Positions 28,101 to 43,100 of a stretch of DNA of 64,000 nucleotides are shown here, piece after piece (within the stretch, counting starts at the first letter, position 1; each line of letters opens with the position of its first letter). This DNA comes from Chaetorhynchus papuensis (Eukaryota > Chordata > Aves > Passeriformes > Rhipiduridae). The notes beneath the pieces were generated by a model. It searched no databases and was not told the origin of the DNA. It worked only from the letters and a program-made list of their open reading frames with translations. The stretch spans positions 310,001-374,000 of the forward strand of contig VWYX01000699.1 in NCBI GenBank assembly GCA_013396525.1, read 5' to 3'. A program made the translations under genes and the position numbers.

Positions 28101-31100
28101 TGTTTTCCCAGTCTCCAACACATGCAGGCTGAAAGAAGAATAAAAAAATTGCAGGTTGATTCCTATTACAAATTCTTGATCCTCACACTTTTTTTCTCCT
28201 GCTCCTAGCACACTCCCTTACCAGGTATGCTGTGAGGGACACACTCACCCTTTGGGAGACGGAACAGAGTGAACTTGCTGATTTCAAAGTGGGCTGGAAG
28301 GGAGCTTAATCCAACTTGAATTCATTTAAGCGATCACAACTAATAAACCCAAACCAGTGACATGCTTGATCCTTTGCACTTTAAAGCAGTTCCAGGGGTC
28401 AAGACAAAAAAGTACACATTTTACCTTCATACTTGAAACACTGTATAGAATCTGAGCCAAGATAATTGTGATCTGTTTGCTATTTATGGTTTTAGCAAAT
28501 CAAAATATAAAGCACAGCCAAGTAATAATGACTAGCACAAAAACTATCCTAAGTGATAGAGTTTGGTTTCACAAACAAGAAGTTTTATTAATGAATAGTT
28601 TTCTTGATGAAAACTAAACCCTGTTATTTTTGGAGGACAGCTCAATGACTCTCCTGGATTGGATTGTTCCACACAAAAGTTTAGTATACACCAGACCATA
28701 TGTGGGCTTAGCTTTAGCTCGTGCCAGTTTAATAGGTCTTCCAGAGTCACAGAATGAAATTGGCATTCCTACTGATGCCTTGATGTGGCCACCTAAAAAC
28801 AGAGACTGGACAAAAATAATAGAATAAAAGGAGGTGTTTATTTGAAGGGCCTTCAAAGGTACACCCTGGGCAGTCAAAGGGCTACACCCAAGATGGACCC
28901 TGGGTCACGGGTTCTTCACACTTTTGTAAGTTTGGTCCATTTGCATACCACAGTTAATTCTCCAGTTATAACTTCAGTTAACGATGTAATTACCCCAAGT
29001 TTGCCCCTCCTCTTCAGAGGCTTTTAGTTTACACATTTTGGGCCTGGGACAATCGAGGTGTCCTCGGAAAGCAAACCAAGAGAGGCTTTGTTACATCTAA
29101 CCAGCATGAGAGAACAGCAGCTAACAGGCCTCATGAAACTTCAGAGTTACTCACTAGGCAGGACAGGATTTGAAAACTGTAAAAGTTAAAACCTAAGGCA
29201 TCACTATGGTGCACATGACAGGTAGAAAGAACTTCCACTGAACTTAGGACACTTAAAACCAGACAAGAACATAGGGCCTGGGCCTGCTAGTCTGCAAGGC
29301 TCCCTTCACTGGCAGCAGAGAGAAAGATGCTCCGTTAGCAGTTTTCTTCTGCCTCAAGTGTCCATGTCTGGTCTGTAAATACCGAAAATTGAGAAAGATT
29401 GATACCTTGTCCAGTGTCAGTGCCCATGCTTGGGAAGACTCTCTCTTTCCCTCTCTCCCATTTATTGAGTTGTATTACTGGAACATTTTCTAATGTTCTG
29501 CAAATACTTTTTTTTTTTAAACAAAACCATTGTTGACGCTAATTCTGGCTTCCTTCCGAAGTCTTCAAAAGAATACAAGAGTTATCTGCATCAGTTTCCT
29601 GAGCTGCATTTTACTTCTATTTTAGCAGAATTAACTAATGAATAGTACCACTCTACATATCATATTTTGCAGCACAGGCAGATGAAAGGTTCTACAGTTT
29701 CAGACAGTGGCATCAGAAAGAAAATAACAATATCCCAGCCTTTCAGGTTTCCTCTGAGGATGATAATTTAGAAGTCTGAACTCAGAGTCTCTTTCTAGGT
29801 TTGTCACCAAGTTATTTCCAATTAGGAACACATCAAACACCTACGCGTGCAATTTATTTGTATTTATATATTCTTTCACAAGACCTCACTGATAACACTA
29901 TCAATTACTGCTATTAGAAAAGAACATTACTGACACAATTACTAGTTCTTTTCAATAAATTGATTTAGCTGCCAATAGTGCCAACATGTTTTAGGCATTA
30001 TATATGAAAACGCAGCATAGTGCAAGCATACACTATCTGATACAGCATTCAAGGCAGCAAACTCATTTGCAGAAAAACAATATATTGCATTTCTTCTGAG
30101 AAGAAAGGGCATAGGTAGACTGTGTCAGATGCTTATGTACAAAAGAAATAAATTTGCAAATCTACCTTAACAATGCTAATTTTATGATTATTTTAGTATC
30201 AGTTTTTCAGTCTTCTTCAACCAAAGCCAGAAAGGTCTGTTTAGATATTTCATGTTCATCACTGCAGTAACTTCTAGAGTCTGATGTCAATAAACTTTTT
30301 ACTCTGCCTTGCATCCTGGATAAATTTTTGAATGTAGACATTTTTGAAAAATCTAACAAACAGTATTCTGAGTACTTCTCTATTCCTATATTAAACATAC
30401 TTTTTTGCAGAACAAGTTTCCATCAAAAAATTATATTCCCACACAGATAAGGATCTTTCCTTATTTACACAATCCAACATCCTATCACTTTTGCTAGCTT
30501 AACAAAAACCTCCCACTTTCCTAAATATTTCCACAATAATTTTGCCTAACTCACAACAACCTGAGGAATGAAGCAATTTGTTCTGGTTCCATTTGAACAC
30601 ACAGGGATGTTTTGCCTTAGAGCTACGACAAAGTAAGGTGAACTGAGAACAAAAACAAAGGCAAAACCTCAAACCACATAATCTCGCTCTGCTGGAACCT
30701 GCAGAGCTAAGAAGAGAAGAGCTTTTAACGGGAAGCAGGCACAAAAGCATTCACTTGTTATCACTGCAATCCTGAACTGGAACACTGTCAATTCTCCTTG
30801 AGCAGAAGATGAAGAACAGCACTACAAAGGTAGTGGCATCCTCTTCTGTGTGCTCTAAGGACTACCCTTCAGCTAGTTCATCACGTAAAAGTCACGGCAA
30901 TCCTTTTTATCTGATGCACGTCCAAAGGGATGCACAGAAACACGTGATAAAGGTTAAAGATGCCAGAGAAATCTCGATTTCACAACAATGTATTCAGTAC
31001 TTTAAAAGAGTTTACTTCAGGGTCAAGGAAAGCCAGACAAAGGATTCCAGTGGAAGCAAGAAGAAACATTCAGATTTCTGACAAAAGCAGTCAGCAAGAG

Positions 31101-34100
31101 ATCAAGGTACTTTATTAAAATCCATGCAAGTCTTCTAAAGAGCACCAAACACTGCCTTTCAAATTTATAAACAAACCCAGAGTCTGATTTAACCCTCAAA
31201 TAACAAAATCATACTGCTCTGGATAAAAAAAACTTTCAGAAAAAAGATCCTGACACTGGGCAAGGAACTGGAAGTTGTCTTTAGAAGGGAAAGGAGGAAA
31301 TTTGTAGGTCCAGACCACTTTTTTGATTGCATACCCCATCAGTAAAAAAATTTTTGAGCAAACTATATTTATTTATGAATTAGATATGCAGTACTGTAAT
31401 AATATGCTATACACATTACAAAACATACAGAAAAACAGAAAAAGGAATGAGAAAAAACTGGTTTAGACAATTTTTATTGATGTTACAAAAAATATTTTCT
31501 TACTATTCCTCCCACCTCGATGGGTTGTTTCGCATGAATCCCACTTTGGAGACAGCTGCAGATGGCCTTTTCTTCTCCTTCCTACTTCCAAGGACACTAT
31601 CTAATCTCTTGCAGCTCAGTGAGGAACAGTGTTTACCTTGACTTAATGCAAAGAAAAATAACAACTATGATGGCAGTGAGTCCCGTGATTGGAATTCAGG
31701 ACTGGGGAAGAGTAGAGGACAGCTGAGACTCAGTCCATTTTTTTAGGGATTATACTCCATAGCACATCCAGGAAAATTGGATGTTTGTGGAGGCTAAAGC
31801 ATGGAAGAGAATTTACTCATAAGGAGGGAACTGAGAAGGAGTATGAGCTATTAGAGAAAAAAAATGAGCCTAATTTTAAGTTTTAGAGAAGCTAAAGGAT
31901 AATGAGAAAAATGGGAAGCAATCTGCTTTGGTTGGGAGAAGAGAGGATCTTCAAAACTGTTCTGGATGCTTATCAGCAAACTAAAGAAACACAGTCCAGA
32001 TAAATTAATCACAATATGATTGCACACCTGGTGGAGAACACCACTTGTAGAAAAAAAATCATGGCTTACTGTTAGCCTTAGAGGGTATTTCAAGAGTCTA
32101 TTCTGGTTCACTTTAACTTCTTACGTTCAACTAAAGATTTTGAATGTAGAATTTTATGTGCACACACAATGTACCAACGAGACAAAATTGGAAAACGTGG
32201 CAAATCCTTGGTAGAAGACACAACTGGAATGAAAAACTGTCTTTATGAACGACATAAATTGTCATTAGTCAACAAGATGATGTTTACTAAAGTCCATCCA
32301 TCTATTTTTCCATAATTCACCCATACCTGCACTTTACTTTCCACACTCCCGACAGATGATGGCTGGGAGCCTTATAAAGGCACCTATGGATTGGCAAAAT
32401 AGGTATAAAAACAATATCCCCTATCACCATTCAGACTCTGCAATGTTGGGACACCTCCAAAGACTGATGCAGACAATCCAAGTGAGTGCCTGTGCCGGCA
32501 ACTATATCACATGGGATATTCACAAACAGGGTAACTTTTGACTAAGAGATCAATTCCAAGTTTTAACTGCTGTAACCTGAAAAGGCATATCACAAAATAC
32601 ATTAAAGGATTTTGCATCACAGCTGACAGCAGATCTTAAATGAAGAGTCATCACAAGCTGAGGAATCACTGTTGTGACACCAAGAAATTGTACAGCATAC
32701 CTGTAAGCAAACACTGTCATTACATGAAAGAAAGTGACTTTATACAGACTTAATAAAAAAATCAGTAAATACATATTAAAAATTTTTTATTGCACAAATT
32801 CTGATGCGGGCAGTGATCTGAGAAGAAAACAAACAACAATGACATAAATTAATTCTCAGATTTCCAAACCCGATTTCCTGTCTTACAGCATTCAGTAGCT
32901 TACAGGGTCTTAATGCTCTTTCAAAACTGATTATAAACAAACATATGGACATTAATTGCAAATCTCTGAGCCCTCACGGGGAGTTTCAAAGAGCAGGCCC
33001 GCTGTGCTGTTTACTTGCATTTGCTTTCCCTCTCCTTAAGCACGCACTCATGCTTGGTGCCGCAAATGCTTCCATCGGAGCAAGAGGAATTGGCACAACT
33101 CCAAGGCAAATTGCCATCTTGCTGTTAGAAATGCACCAGAGTTGATAGAAGTGAGCTAATAAATTAAAATTCAAATAAAAAGGAGAAGCAAGCTCTTATT
33201 CCTTCCTTTTGTAGGTGGAAGAGCAGCAGTGCTCCAATGATCTTGAATCAGAGATAGAACTCATCACCTGTACTCTAAAGAGGGAGAAGCAGGGTATAAA
33301 GGATTCTTTTTTGCCAAAGGTAACAGTCTCTTGATCCAAGAGAGCAGTGAAAGGCAGGAGAACCTCAGAAATTTTTAAACACTTTTTTACAATTTTGTTA
33401 TCTAGTTAAGTATAAAGATAAAATTTCAGAACAGTGCTGAAGACCAGCAGACTCATTGGTATTTCTGAGGCATTGGTCCTACTCCCATGGGATATGGACG
33501 CTCAGAGTTGCACAGAATTGGAGTCCTGCAAAAAGTATTTGGTAGAAAAAAATTCTGCTTCAAAAACTGTCAGTCTAACCAGGCAAATCAAGCAAGTGTG
33601 AGGAAAAAGCGTTATACATTTCCCACTTTGAAGACAGAGAACCTAAGTAATTAGTCACAAAGCCATGGAAGGGGGATCTCTGGAGCTCATGTTCTGTTTA
33701 GGCTGTGGTATCTAAACAACACAGTCACGCAAGGAACATTTAGGAGGAGCTAAAAGCTGCATGCTGATGGGCACAGGTCAAACCCAGCCTCAGCCACATC
33801 TTCTCTGTAGCTTCCACAGCTGTAGCTACTTGTGCCTGCACTGGACTGCAACCACCACAGTCTTGAGAACACAGCAGGCGGCAGATCCGTAACACTCCAA
33901 TTCCTGAATGCGTACTACAATTCGGATGACAATCAGGATTGCATTTTGGAAGCAAATACTAAACTGCTGAGAAGCACAGCAGCCTTCACTGCCTGAAAGC
34001 AGCAAGTTCCTGTCAGCTTTACAAGTTACTGCTTTTGTGGGTCATTAACTTCCAGCTCCAGGCAGATTAAGATGAATCACCAAAACATTTACCAGTGGCA

Positions 34101-37100
34101 AGACCCTTGGCCAAGAGGGAGGACCACAGGCAGGACTGAGGAACCCAATCCTCAGCAAAAACATTCCAGTCTAGCCACCTGATGTTCATGTATTACATAA
34201 AAATATTGGGGTGATAGTAAGCAGCTCAACTGTGTCTTGAGAACACAGTGATTTCCTTGAGTTAAATACCTTTTAAATGCAAAAGAGATCAAATCAAGCA
34301 CAGAACCAACCCAAAGTTTTAGCTGACAGAGCATCACACAGAGCAGGTGAGAACTATTGCCTCTTCCTTCATAAGATTCTGACATTTTTAAGATTTTAAT
34401 ACTAGTATTCTTACACAGACATACATATCAGCCAATTTAATTACAGCTCTCGCTGTCTTCTCATATAAAAACAATGTTGGGTTTTGTTTGTTTTTAGAAT
34501 TGATGCGGTCTGTTCCCAACAACAATCATATATATTCATGTGATCTTGTTCACAAAGCAGGAAGAACCACGGAGACTGCCATCTCTCCATTTCAGCTTGA
34601 GTGAAGATTCACAAACTACCTAATCCTTTGTCTTTTATGGTCAAGTTAAATCCTTGTCCTATCTTCCCTGCTTTTTAGGCTTCAGGGTAGATAAGCAAAC
34701 CCCTTTTTAATCAGTTTCAGCAGCTCAGTGCAATTATGGAAATTAAAAAGGCATCTCTTCTTTCAACTCCACTGAATTACATTCAGAAGTTGCTAATCTT
34801 CTCTTTGCAACTTAAAACTACAGTATTCAAGTATTCCCATAATCATGGTCATTAGTTTATATACTCCAGTCATGCAGTAAAACTACTAAACACATTTATC
34901 TACTTCTCAACAGGATTGTTTTCAGAAGCAGGATCGTTTCTTTTCCCCAGCCTAAAGTCAGTAAACTGGGTCATACTGTCTCAGACTAACAGGAAAGGGA
35001 ATCCAGAAAAGACAGCCTGCCTTAGCTCCACCTGTAAGCACAACCAAAGAACCTGATTATTATTAGCCACTTGTGTTAACTTATGTTTAAGCCCCCAAGA
35101 AGAAACAAGAAAGTAAGAATAAAACTACTAAACAGCCCAGGTGGAAGACAAATTTTGACTGCCAAGACAGAAAATGCTTCCATGATGCAATTTTAGACTG
35201 GCATTTTCAGAACAGTTTTGTATTACTGAGCTTTCTCCTGTTCTGCCAAAGCAGCTGCCTGTTTCCTTCGGACACCCAGGTTTCTTTTAATCATTGAAGA
35301 CAGGATGCTGTGTTCTGATGAAATGCCCTTCCTGGCCATCCCTACTAGAGAGAATTAAAAGCCCTGCCAATCCTTTTGAAGTGCAAATCTTCACCAAGTA
35401 GGTTTCATGTCTCTTGCTACTGTTGCCTCTCTCAGAAGAGCACAGGTTAGGTGGAACAGTGAACACTGAACTGTTAACTTATCTTCTAAAATGCATCTTG
35501 TCTTGCACTTGAGATCTCATGATCTCTGCACTTCCACTCTCCTCTTTCTGCATCCCCAAATCTCACATTTTCAAGCAAAAAAACCCCTTGGTAACTCTAG
35601 ATTGCAAAAAAACCTTGTTCCTCAAGCAGCAGAATCACTTATTCGCACATGGGTCGACAGATCTTCTTTCTCCAAGCTCCACACCTGACTTGCAGTTGTG
35701 TCTGGAAGACACAAACCTGTACAGGATGGACACACTTGAGCCTCCAGCTTGTACCCTGACAGCACTTAGGAACAAAACACACCCAGCTGTATCATTCTGA
35801 TCTTAAACTGGAAGCCAAAAAGACACCAGTTTTTTCTGGCCAAGAACCAAGTACAGCTATACAAAGACAGTTCAGGGGCCCAGTAAGCAGTTTAAAATAC
35901 ATTTCTCTAGAGCACTGTACAGGATATAAGTCACTAAGCTCTGCCAGGGGGCCACAGCAGGTTATCAGTGGAGAATGAGGCATGCAAGGTGCTCTAAGGG
36001 CAAAGCAGTGCTGTAACTCAGCTGTGAAATAGCAACTTGATCACAGACTGCAATGTATATCTGGAACCACCTATATTTATTTTTTGACCATAGTTTAGGC
36101 AGTAAATTTGAGAAAATTTAAAATATCAACCAAATTTCCTTTAGCATTTCCCAACAACATTAACCTACATTGCATGCTACAGTTTCCCATTCCTGATTGA
36201 GAAGGATTTGCAATTAGAGAAGGGGAAAAATATAACCTTTAATGTTAAAAAAAAAAAAAAAAAAGCCAGCACCTTAAGAACAACTTTCTATTATCTAGAG
36301 GAACACCACGTTGCTCACTCATCTCAGTGTGCAGATCGTTTTTAGCTCAACTAAATTAAAATTACTGTAACACAATTTTTAAGCAAAGACATTTATCTCG
36401 AAAAGGTAAATTAAACATTCCAAAAACGGACTGCATGAGACACACATCAAATTATTGATCATTCAGAAGCGTCAGATGATTTAATATGTATTCAATATGT
36501 ATTCACTATAAACTGGAAGAGAGGAATTCTTTCCTCTTCTCAGTAAACTATTACTTCTCCAGCTCATATGCACAACCTCAGCAGCTTTGAGCTGACAGAG
36601 TTCTTCCTTTGGTCATACTCTGGAGAAATTAAGCCAGACACTAAGCACAGAAAAGCACAACTGGGCAGAGGGACTGTCCAAAGGAAGCCCAGTGGGAACC
36701 ACAGATGGGTATTTTTTCTTTCAATCAAGAAGACTACACCAAAATACCAGCTGAGCCAACATACTATACCCTTGAATTGCATCCAGTAGCAGAGAGACTG
36801 CAATACAAGTTACAGGATTCCCCATGAGCTCTTGATCTGACTTACAGATCCCATGCCTAAAACAGTAACACCCTCTGCAGACAGTTTTACCGAGGATGCA
36901 GTTTCAAAAGAACAACAAGTTACTAGAATAAAAGATAGGAATGCTGCAGTTCAGCTTTCATCACTGTAAATGGCTTAGCAATATTCACAGATTTTACAGA
37001 GATCTTCTTGCTGCTATCTATTTCAATTTACAAAGCTAAGAGAAGTTAAAGTGATAACCTTTACTTGAAGGGCAATTACTTCTTGCACTTCAAATAATAA

Positions 37101-40100
37101 AATGCCCTTTGCAGATAAAAAAAAAGAAAAAGGCATCAATACTCTAATTCAGGCCTTGCATTTATCAGATAGGTTTTCTTAATCTAAGAGACACAGCATT
37201 CCAGCCAGAGGTCAGTGTGGAATACAGGGAAGTGGCCAGCCAGCATTCTGCAGGCAGCAGCTCGTCCTCTGGCCTGACGTTCCGCACAGCACAGGTTCTA
37301 AACCTGCCTTCACCTGTTTCTCCATCAAGCTGAGAGATCCGTGGTTGCACCAGCTGGTTACCTTCCAGACAGGGTGCCCAACCCACAGGCAATGAGTTAC
37401 AGATGTACCCTTTGAGTAACTCTACAGAGCATTCTTACTTTGAGGAAAACACGCGTTAATCCTGATATGTTTTTCTCAGTTTTCCTTTCCCTGTGGCTCC
37501 AAGCCTTATCAAGCTGAAGCAGAGTGAAGCTGACAGGAATACTCTCGGAGATTTTGCCAGGAATTTGAATAGAAATAGAAAAACTAAGCAGAGCATGGAC
37601 AGTTTCCTTCTGCTGGTGTTTGGCAAAAGCTCTCAGTGGTAGCACAGACAAACAAAACGTGCTTGTAGAGTCAAGGAAAATCACACTGTTGGGTTTTCAT
37701 GCACTTGGAAAGCTAACAATGATAACAAAAACCCACAACTTCACAGAACACAAAGTTGTTCAAAGCAGAACTGTTCTAAATCCTTTATTTTTCAAGGGAA
37801 GTTTTGGTATGCCTATTTACATTAAGACTTGCCAAGTCCTCATTTTGGCTGGTTAAAAGCTGTAAATTGTTATAGTAGTAGCATCATATAGCACACGGCA
37901 GTACGTGGCAGACAAAGCCATCCAGAATGTCTGAAAATTACTCAACTCAAAGGATGAGAATCGACAGCATAAAGATCAAATAGCACTGACTACACTGTGT
38001 GAATATATAGAATAAATAGCTCCATGTGATTTTTTTTTTTTTTTCTAATGGCTGGAAGGGACAGAATACAAGAAGAGATAAACTAGAAATGGACACGAGC
38101 TCCCCAAGAAAGGGTAAGGCAAAAAGCAGGGAAAAGGGGAAGCATAATTAAAAATTAACAAAATAGGTAGGACAGGCTGGAAAGTAATTTGAATCAGATG
38201 AGGAAGTTTTGAAGCTAACATAGAACTTGCCTGAGGAAGTGGCAATTCAAAAGAAGATGAGAAGACAGATGTGTTCTGAGCAGCTCACTGGGGATGAAGT
38301 GAGAAGCTGAGCACTCAGAAGAAAAGGCAGTAGCTCCAGAAGGCAACACACAAAACCAAAGCAAAAAAATGAAAGACTAGTCAAATTTCTCATCTCAGAA
38401 ACGGGGCCCAAACCATACAAGCGCTCAGCTGCACACAAGCTGCCTGAATGTGGTATTAGGTGCCTTGTGACAGGTACAGAAAACCAGTCTCTGAATGGGT
38501 TATGTGCAATTCTGTTAGGAAGTACACAAAGGACATGTGAGAGGCTGACAGTAAAACAAGTGGTTTAAAATAATATTCAAGGTGTTGTCTTTCCTTCTGT
38601 AAAACTGATATTGCCACCTTCAATTTGTTCTTCCTAAATTAAATTTCTTATCAGTACACAGGATAAGAAAGGCATCCAGATACATGGTATGTTACCATTA
38701 CAGAGCATTTTCAGGAACAGCAAGACATCCCCACAAAATCATTCACCAAGCCAAGAGCAAACTGTGGGAGGATGAAGAGTAGACAAGTAATTAACTGCTG
38801 TGATTTCCAAAAGCAACAAAATACTTCAGAGATTACAACTGCAATTAAAAACATCCCAACAAGCATCATCTTTCCGATTTGATACCCACTTGTCTTCCAT
38901 CCTTTTCTTTCCACTACTGTTCACACCTTATCTAACTGAATATTATGGTGAGGACACAATGTGTAGATGTACATGAGAGACCAACTGTAATTACAATGTA
39001 CTGGTAATGTCAACATTTTTTTTCACAGTAACAAGTGAAAGAAACACAAGACTGGGTAAAAATTGTATTGCAAAGGTAGAAGAGAACAGTGGAAAAACTA
39101 CTTCATCTAGCCTTACACTTTCTAACATCAAATTCACTTGCTACACTGGTGAGTATACTGATAGAGTTTGCTATTTAGACTACCTAAGGAAATCCAGGGC
39201 TGAATACCAGTGTGATGCACTGCAGAATCTCATTTCTGCCACTCCTTCACTTGCAGCTCACTCTCCCTTTTGCAGTTTCTACTCACATACTTTCTTTCAA
39301 ACTGACCTTGAATGTGACAGTTAACTCCAACGCTACACTAGATTTACAAATATGATTAGGGTATGACAATAGGATACATTAGAGATCTTCTCCAGCCAGA
39401 TCCAATTAATCACACTACAGAAACACACATCCATTAACATAATTTCCAGTGTTGTGACATTCCATAGATTAAGCAACCCAAGCCCGTCTATAGAGAGAAA
39501 AGACAGAGCCCTCTACTGGGTGAGAAAAGCAGCTCTTCCCATCCTTCCCCCGCACTCCACTGAACGCACGTGGGCGGATTTAATTCTCCAAAAATCCAAT
39601 CCACAAGATGGTATCGAGTTGTTTAGATTGATCTGCGATTCAAGGGACTGGCCTGCAGAACCCAAATTCCTGCAGCTTCTACATTTAAAAGCACAGAGAA
39701 GAAAATTCTTCCCATAGGTTTAAGAGACTAATGTAACATCCTATCTCTAGGTGAAACAGGAAAATCCAGTGTTCCCTTATGCCAGTGTCCACCATCAGCC
39801 CAGGTCTGGCAGCAGACCGAGTCCAGCAGTATTATTCACATCACGCATCTCACAGCTGGCTTTTCTTACTGCTCCTCAGTTAAACTCTCTCCTGGTACAC
39901 CCCCTGCCTCAAGAGACAGCCCCTTATCTTGTTCAGGGGAATAGCTGCAGCTTTCCACCTTCATCACAGCAGCAGCAAGCTATTGCTAACATGCAGAATC
40001 AGGAGTGATGAAATACCAGAGTACGGTCAGACAGCAGATGATGACACAGGTGAAAGGCAAGGATCAAGTGCTTACTCTAGGATCTTTCAGGAAAACACTC

Positions 40101-43100
40101 TTTTTCCTTTCTCAGTCATCCCATTGGGAACACAAAGCTAGAAGTAACACTTTTCATTCATACAGCATAAGTATTTTCCCTCCTGTAGATTACAAAATGC
40201 TTGCAAAAGTGGCTGCTCAGCCTGTAACATCCCAGTCTGCATCAATTCCCATCAATAGGCAAACTGCAAATCGACAAACTCTTCAATCAGAAAGTTCTTC
40301 TAAGGTTTGCTACAAGCTTCCATTACAGACTTTGCACAATAAAATCATGCTGTGTTCAAGATGATTGCCTCTAAACCCAGAGGTTACTGATACCACTTCT
40401 TTGGAGGCAACAGTAAAAAACACCACTGAGGAGCAAGAGTGACAGCTGGAGTTCTGTTCAAGCTCCTCATGTAGAACAGATGGGGCTACAACTCCTGACC
40501 GGGGCATGCCATGCTCAGAGTTAGCAGGCACTCACTGGTCATAAAACCACGCAACTCCTCCAACACAGCATGCATTTCTTTTCACTTTTCAAAAGATCCC
40601 CTTGTGAGTGGAAGCAGGAAAACTCCGGTTTTTTGCGTCATCTTGACTTTCACTGTCTCACATCCTGTCCTTGAACTTCGTGAAATACCAGATAAGAGCT
40701 GTTCAACCTTTGACAGCATAGGAAGTCTTTGGAGCTTTTTTGGGTTGAGATATTTGATGGCAGAAAAAGGGATGGAGAAAAAAATCTTATAATGCTTTTA
40801 AAAACAGAGAGATCACACTCTCAGAGTAACACTTATACTATTTAAAATCACTTCAGTGGCAAACACACTACTCTGTTCAAAGTATTTTTCCCAAGTTAAG
40901 TGAAAAGCAGGCAAAAGCACCTCTGTACCTACATGCCCTGAAAACATACCCTTGTCATTATCAATTATTTTCTCTCAGCAGACATACATCTACCCTCCAG
41001 AACCATCAATAATCACATTTTCTGATGAAAAAATAAACATTTCAGTTTATTTCAACATTATTCAGAGATGGAATAAAGAACAGAGCCAAAAAGAGAGCCA
41101 CTTGACCTGTAAGAAACAAAGCTCTGCTAAATCCAAGAGGTAGACACAGATGCTGTGATAAAAATTAAAGAGCTCTACAGATCCAAATTATGGACAGGCT
41201 CTTCACAAGCGCTCTTAATTCACAAATTCCAGTATAATGACCATAGTCATGGAGGGGTTCTGGAAACCTCTTCACCCTCACTAATAAGGAAGGGTAAGAG
41301 CAACTCTTCCATTCTACAATTTCTCAGAATTTGCATTTGAGTTGTAGATAGCAAAGAGGAAAGCAAAGCAGAAGAAAGCACAGGACATCTACATTGTACC
41401 CATCTCTGAATGCCAAGGACAAAAGGCAGACAGAGAAAGAGGGTATCTTTTAAGAAAAAACTCTCAATTTAAGTGCAGCTTGGTCCAGACTGGTGCAGAG
41501 GATGCCTTCCATGTCCTACCTGCTCCATGGATTAACAGATTTTGGCCCTGCAGGCCTTTTAATTCACAAAGTCTTAACAACATAGCTGCAGTCTAAGAGC
41601 AGCTCAGGCCAACTGTGACCAAAGCTATGTGGCTTTCAGCTACCCTTCAGCAGTTGTACTGCCCCAAGTTTCCAGGAGTGGGAGAGGTTTATCTTTAGCA
41701 CTGACAGGAGCTAAAGACATTCTTGGAAAAGGATGGCTATTCACCATCTAAAAAACCTTGTTTCTCTGCATGCCTTGACCTCATGAGCTTCCCCTGTGAA
41801 AGGCCTAAAGGTCTCTCAGTTCTTTTCTAATACAGAATTCCAGAGCAGCAGGAAACATGCAGACAACATAATCCACTACAATATAAAGCAACCATACAAC
41901 AGTATCATTGTGCACTATCTAGACGAAGCTATCATTGACTTAAAAATAACAAAGAGAACAGAATATACATAAATTCTAGGCAAGTATGTTCTTACTGAAA
42001 GTAAGTGGAGGTAAATTGACAATCTTGTTATTTGCACAAATACTGACAGAACTCAGCTCCTGTGAATTGGTGAGAAAACAGCACTCAGCCTTCCATCAGA
42101 AAATAAAAACACTCCATGTGCCAGTGAATGATTTCACACTGTGAACACAGCCAGTGCCTGTACTGCACACAGACCCTTGGTTGACCTTATCAGTTCCTGG
42201 AGCACAGGCCTTGGTATCAAAGCCAAATTCCAGCATTATTATTTTCAGCACCTCCTTGACAAGCAGTTCTTTGCTCTCAGACCTCACTGCCCACACAGGC
42301 TGGGAGGCAATGGCCGCAGGCCTTTGCAAAATGCCACAAGTCCCCCTGGGATCAGTGTCTCACACTCCCCATTGTGTGTGCTCTCTGCACAGGTTCTCTA
42401 CTCTCCCCTTACCAATGCCAACTACAACAGCACTATTTCCCTTCAGCCCAACACACACAACCGCAGCCACCACCAACAGTCATTAACTGTGGAGAGCACA
42501 CGGAGTTTCTACACTCTGTGGTGAGCACAGAAATTCTGTGCTGGCACAGCTGGTTTGGTGCTCCACAAGGAAGCAATTTCTACTCAGTGAGTTGCACTGA
42601 ATTTCATCAACAACTGTTACTTGACTTAGTGGATTCTGCTTCTCTAGTACTAAGTAACATCTTCATGGTTGCTCAAGTAAAAGGAGTTTCACAGCTTTTT
42701 AACTTTGGAGGCAGGAAAAAGGGAAAATGATAGGCTGGACATTTACTGGGCATTTGCACTTTGCAGGCTAGACATCAATAACCCTAGATTAAAATCTTCA
42801 GTGCTGCTAAACAGTCAAATTTAGTTTCTCATTATGTTAACTGACACAAAATATCATACTTTAATGTATCCAAGAGCTCTCCTGACTTTTGTCCTCTTAC
42901 TTTTCTGAAAAAGTAAGATCAGGACAGAGAATTCAAAAGGAAAAAATTAAAAAGTAAATTAACACCTAACCTCCCTGCCTTCCCCCCAAAATAATCCCAG
43001 ATTAGACTAACAAAACAGAATCTCATCAGGTGCAGGTGTTCTTCCTTTTATTCCCTGGCACAGAAGCACAAAGTAGACAATGACACCCAGGAAAGACTCT

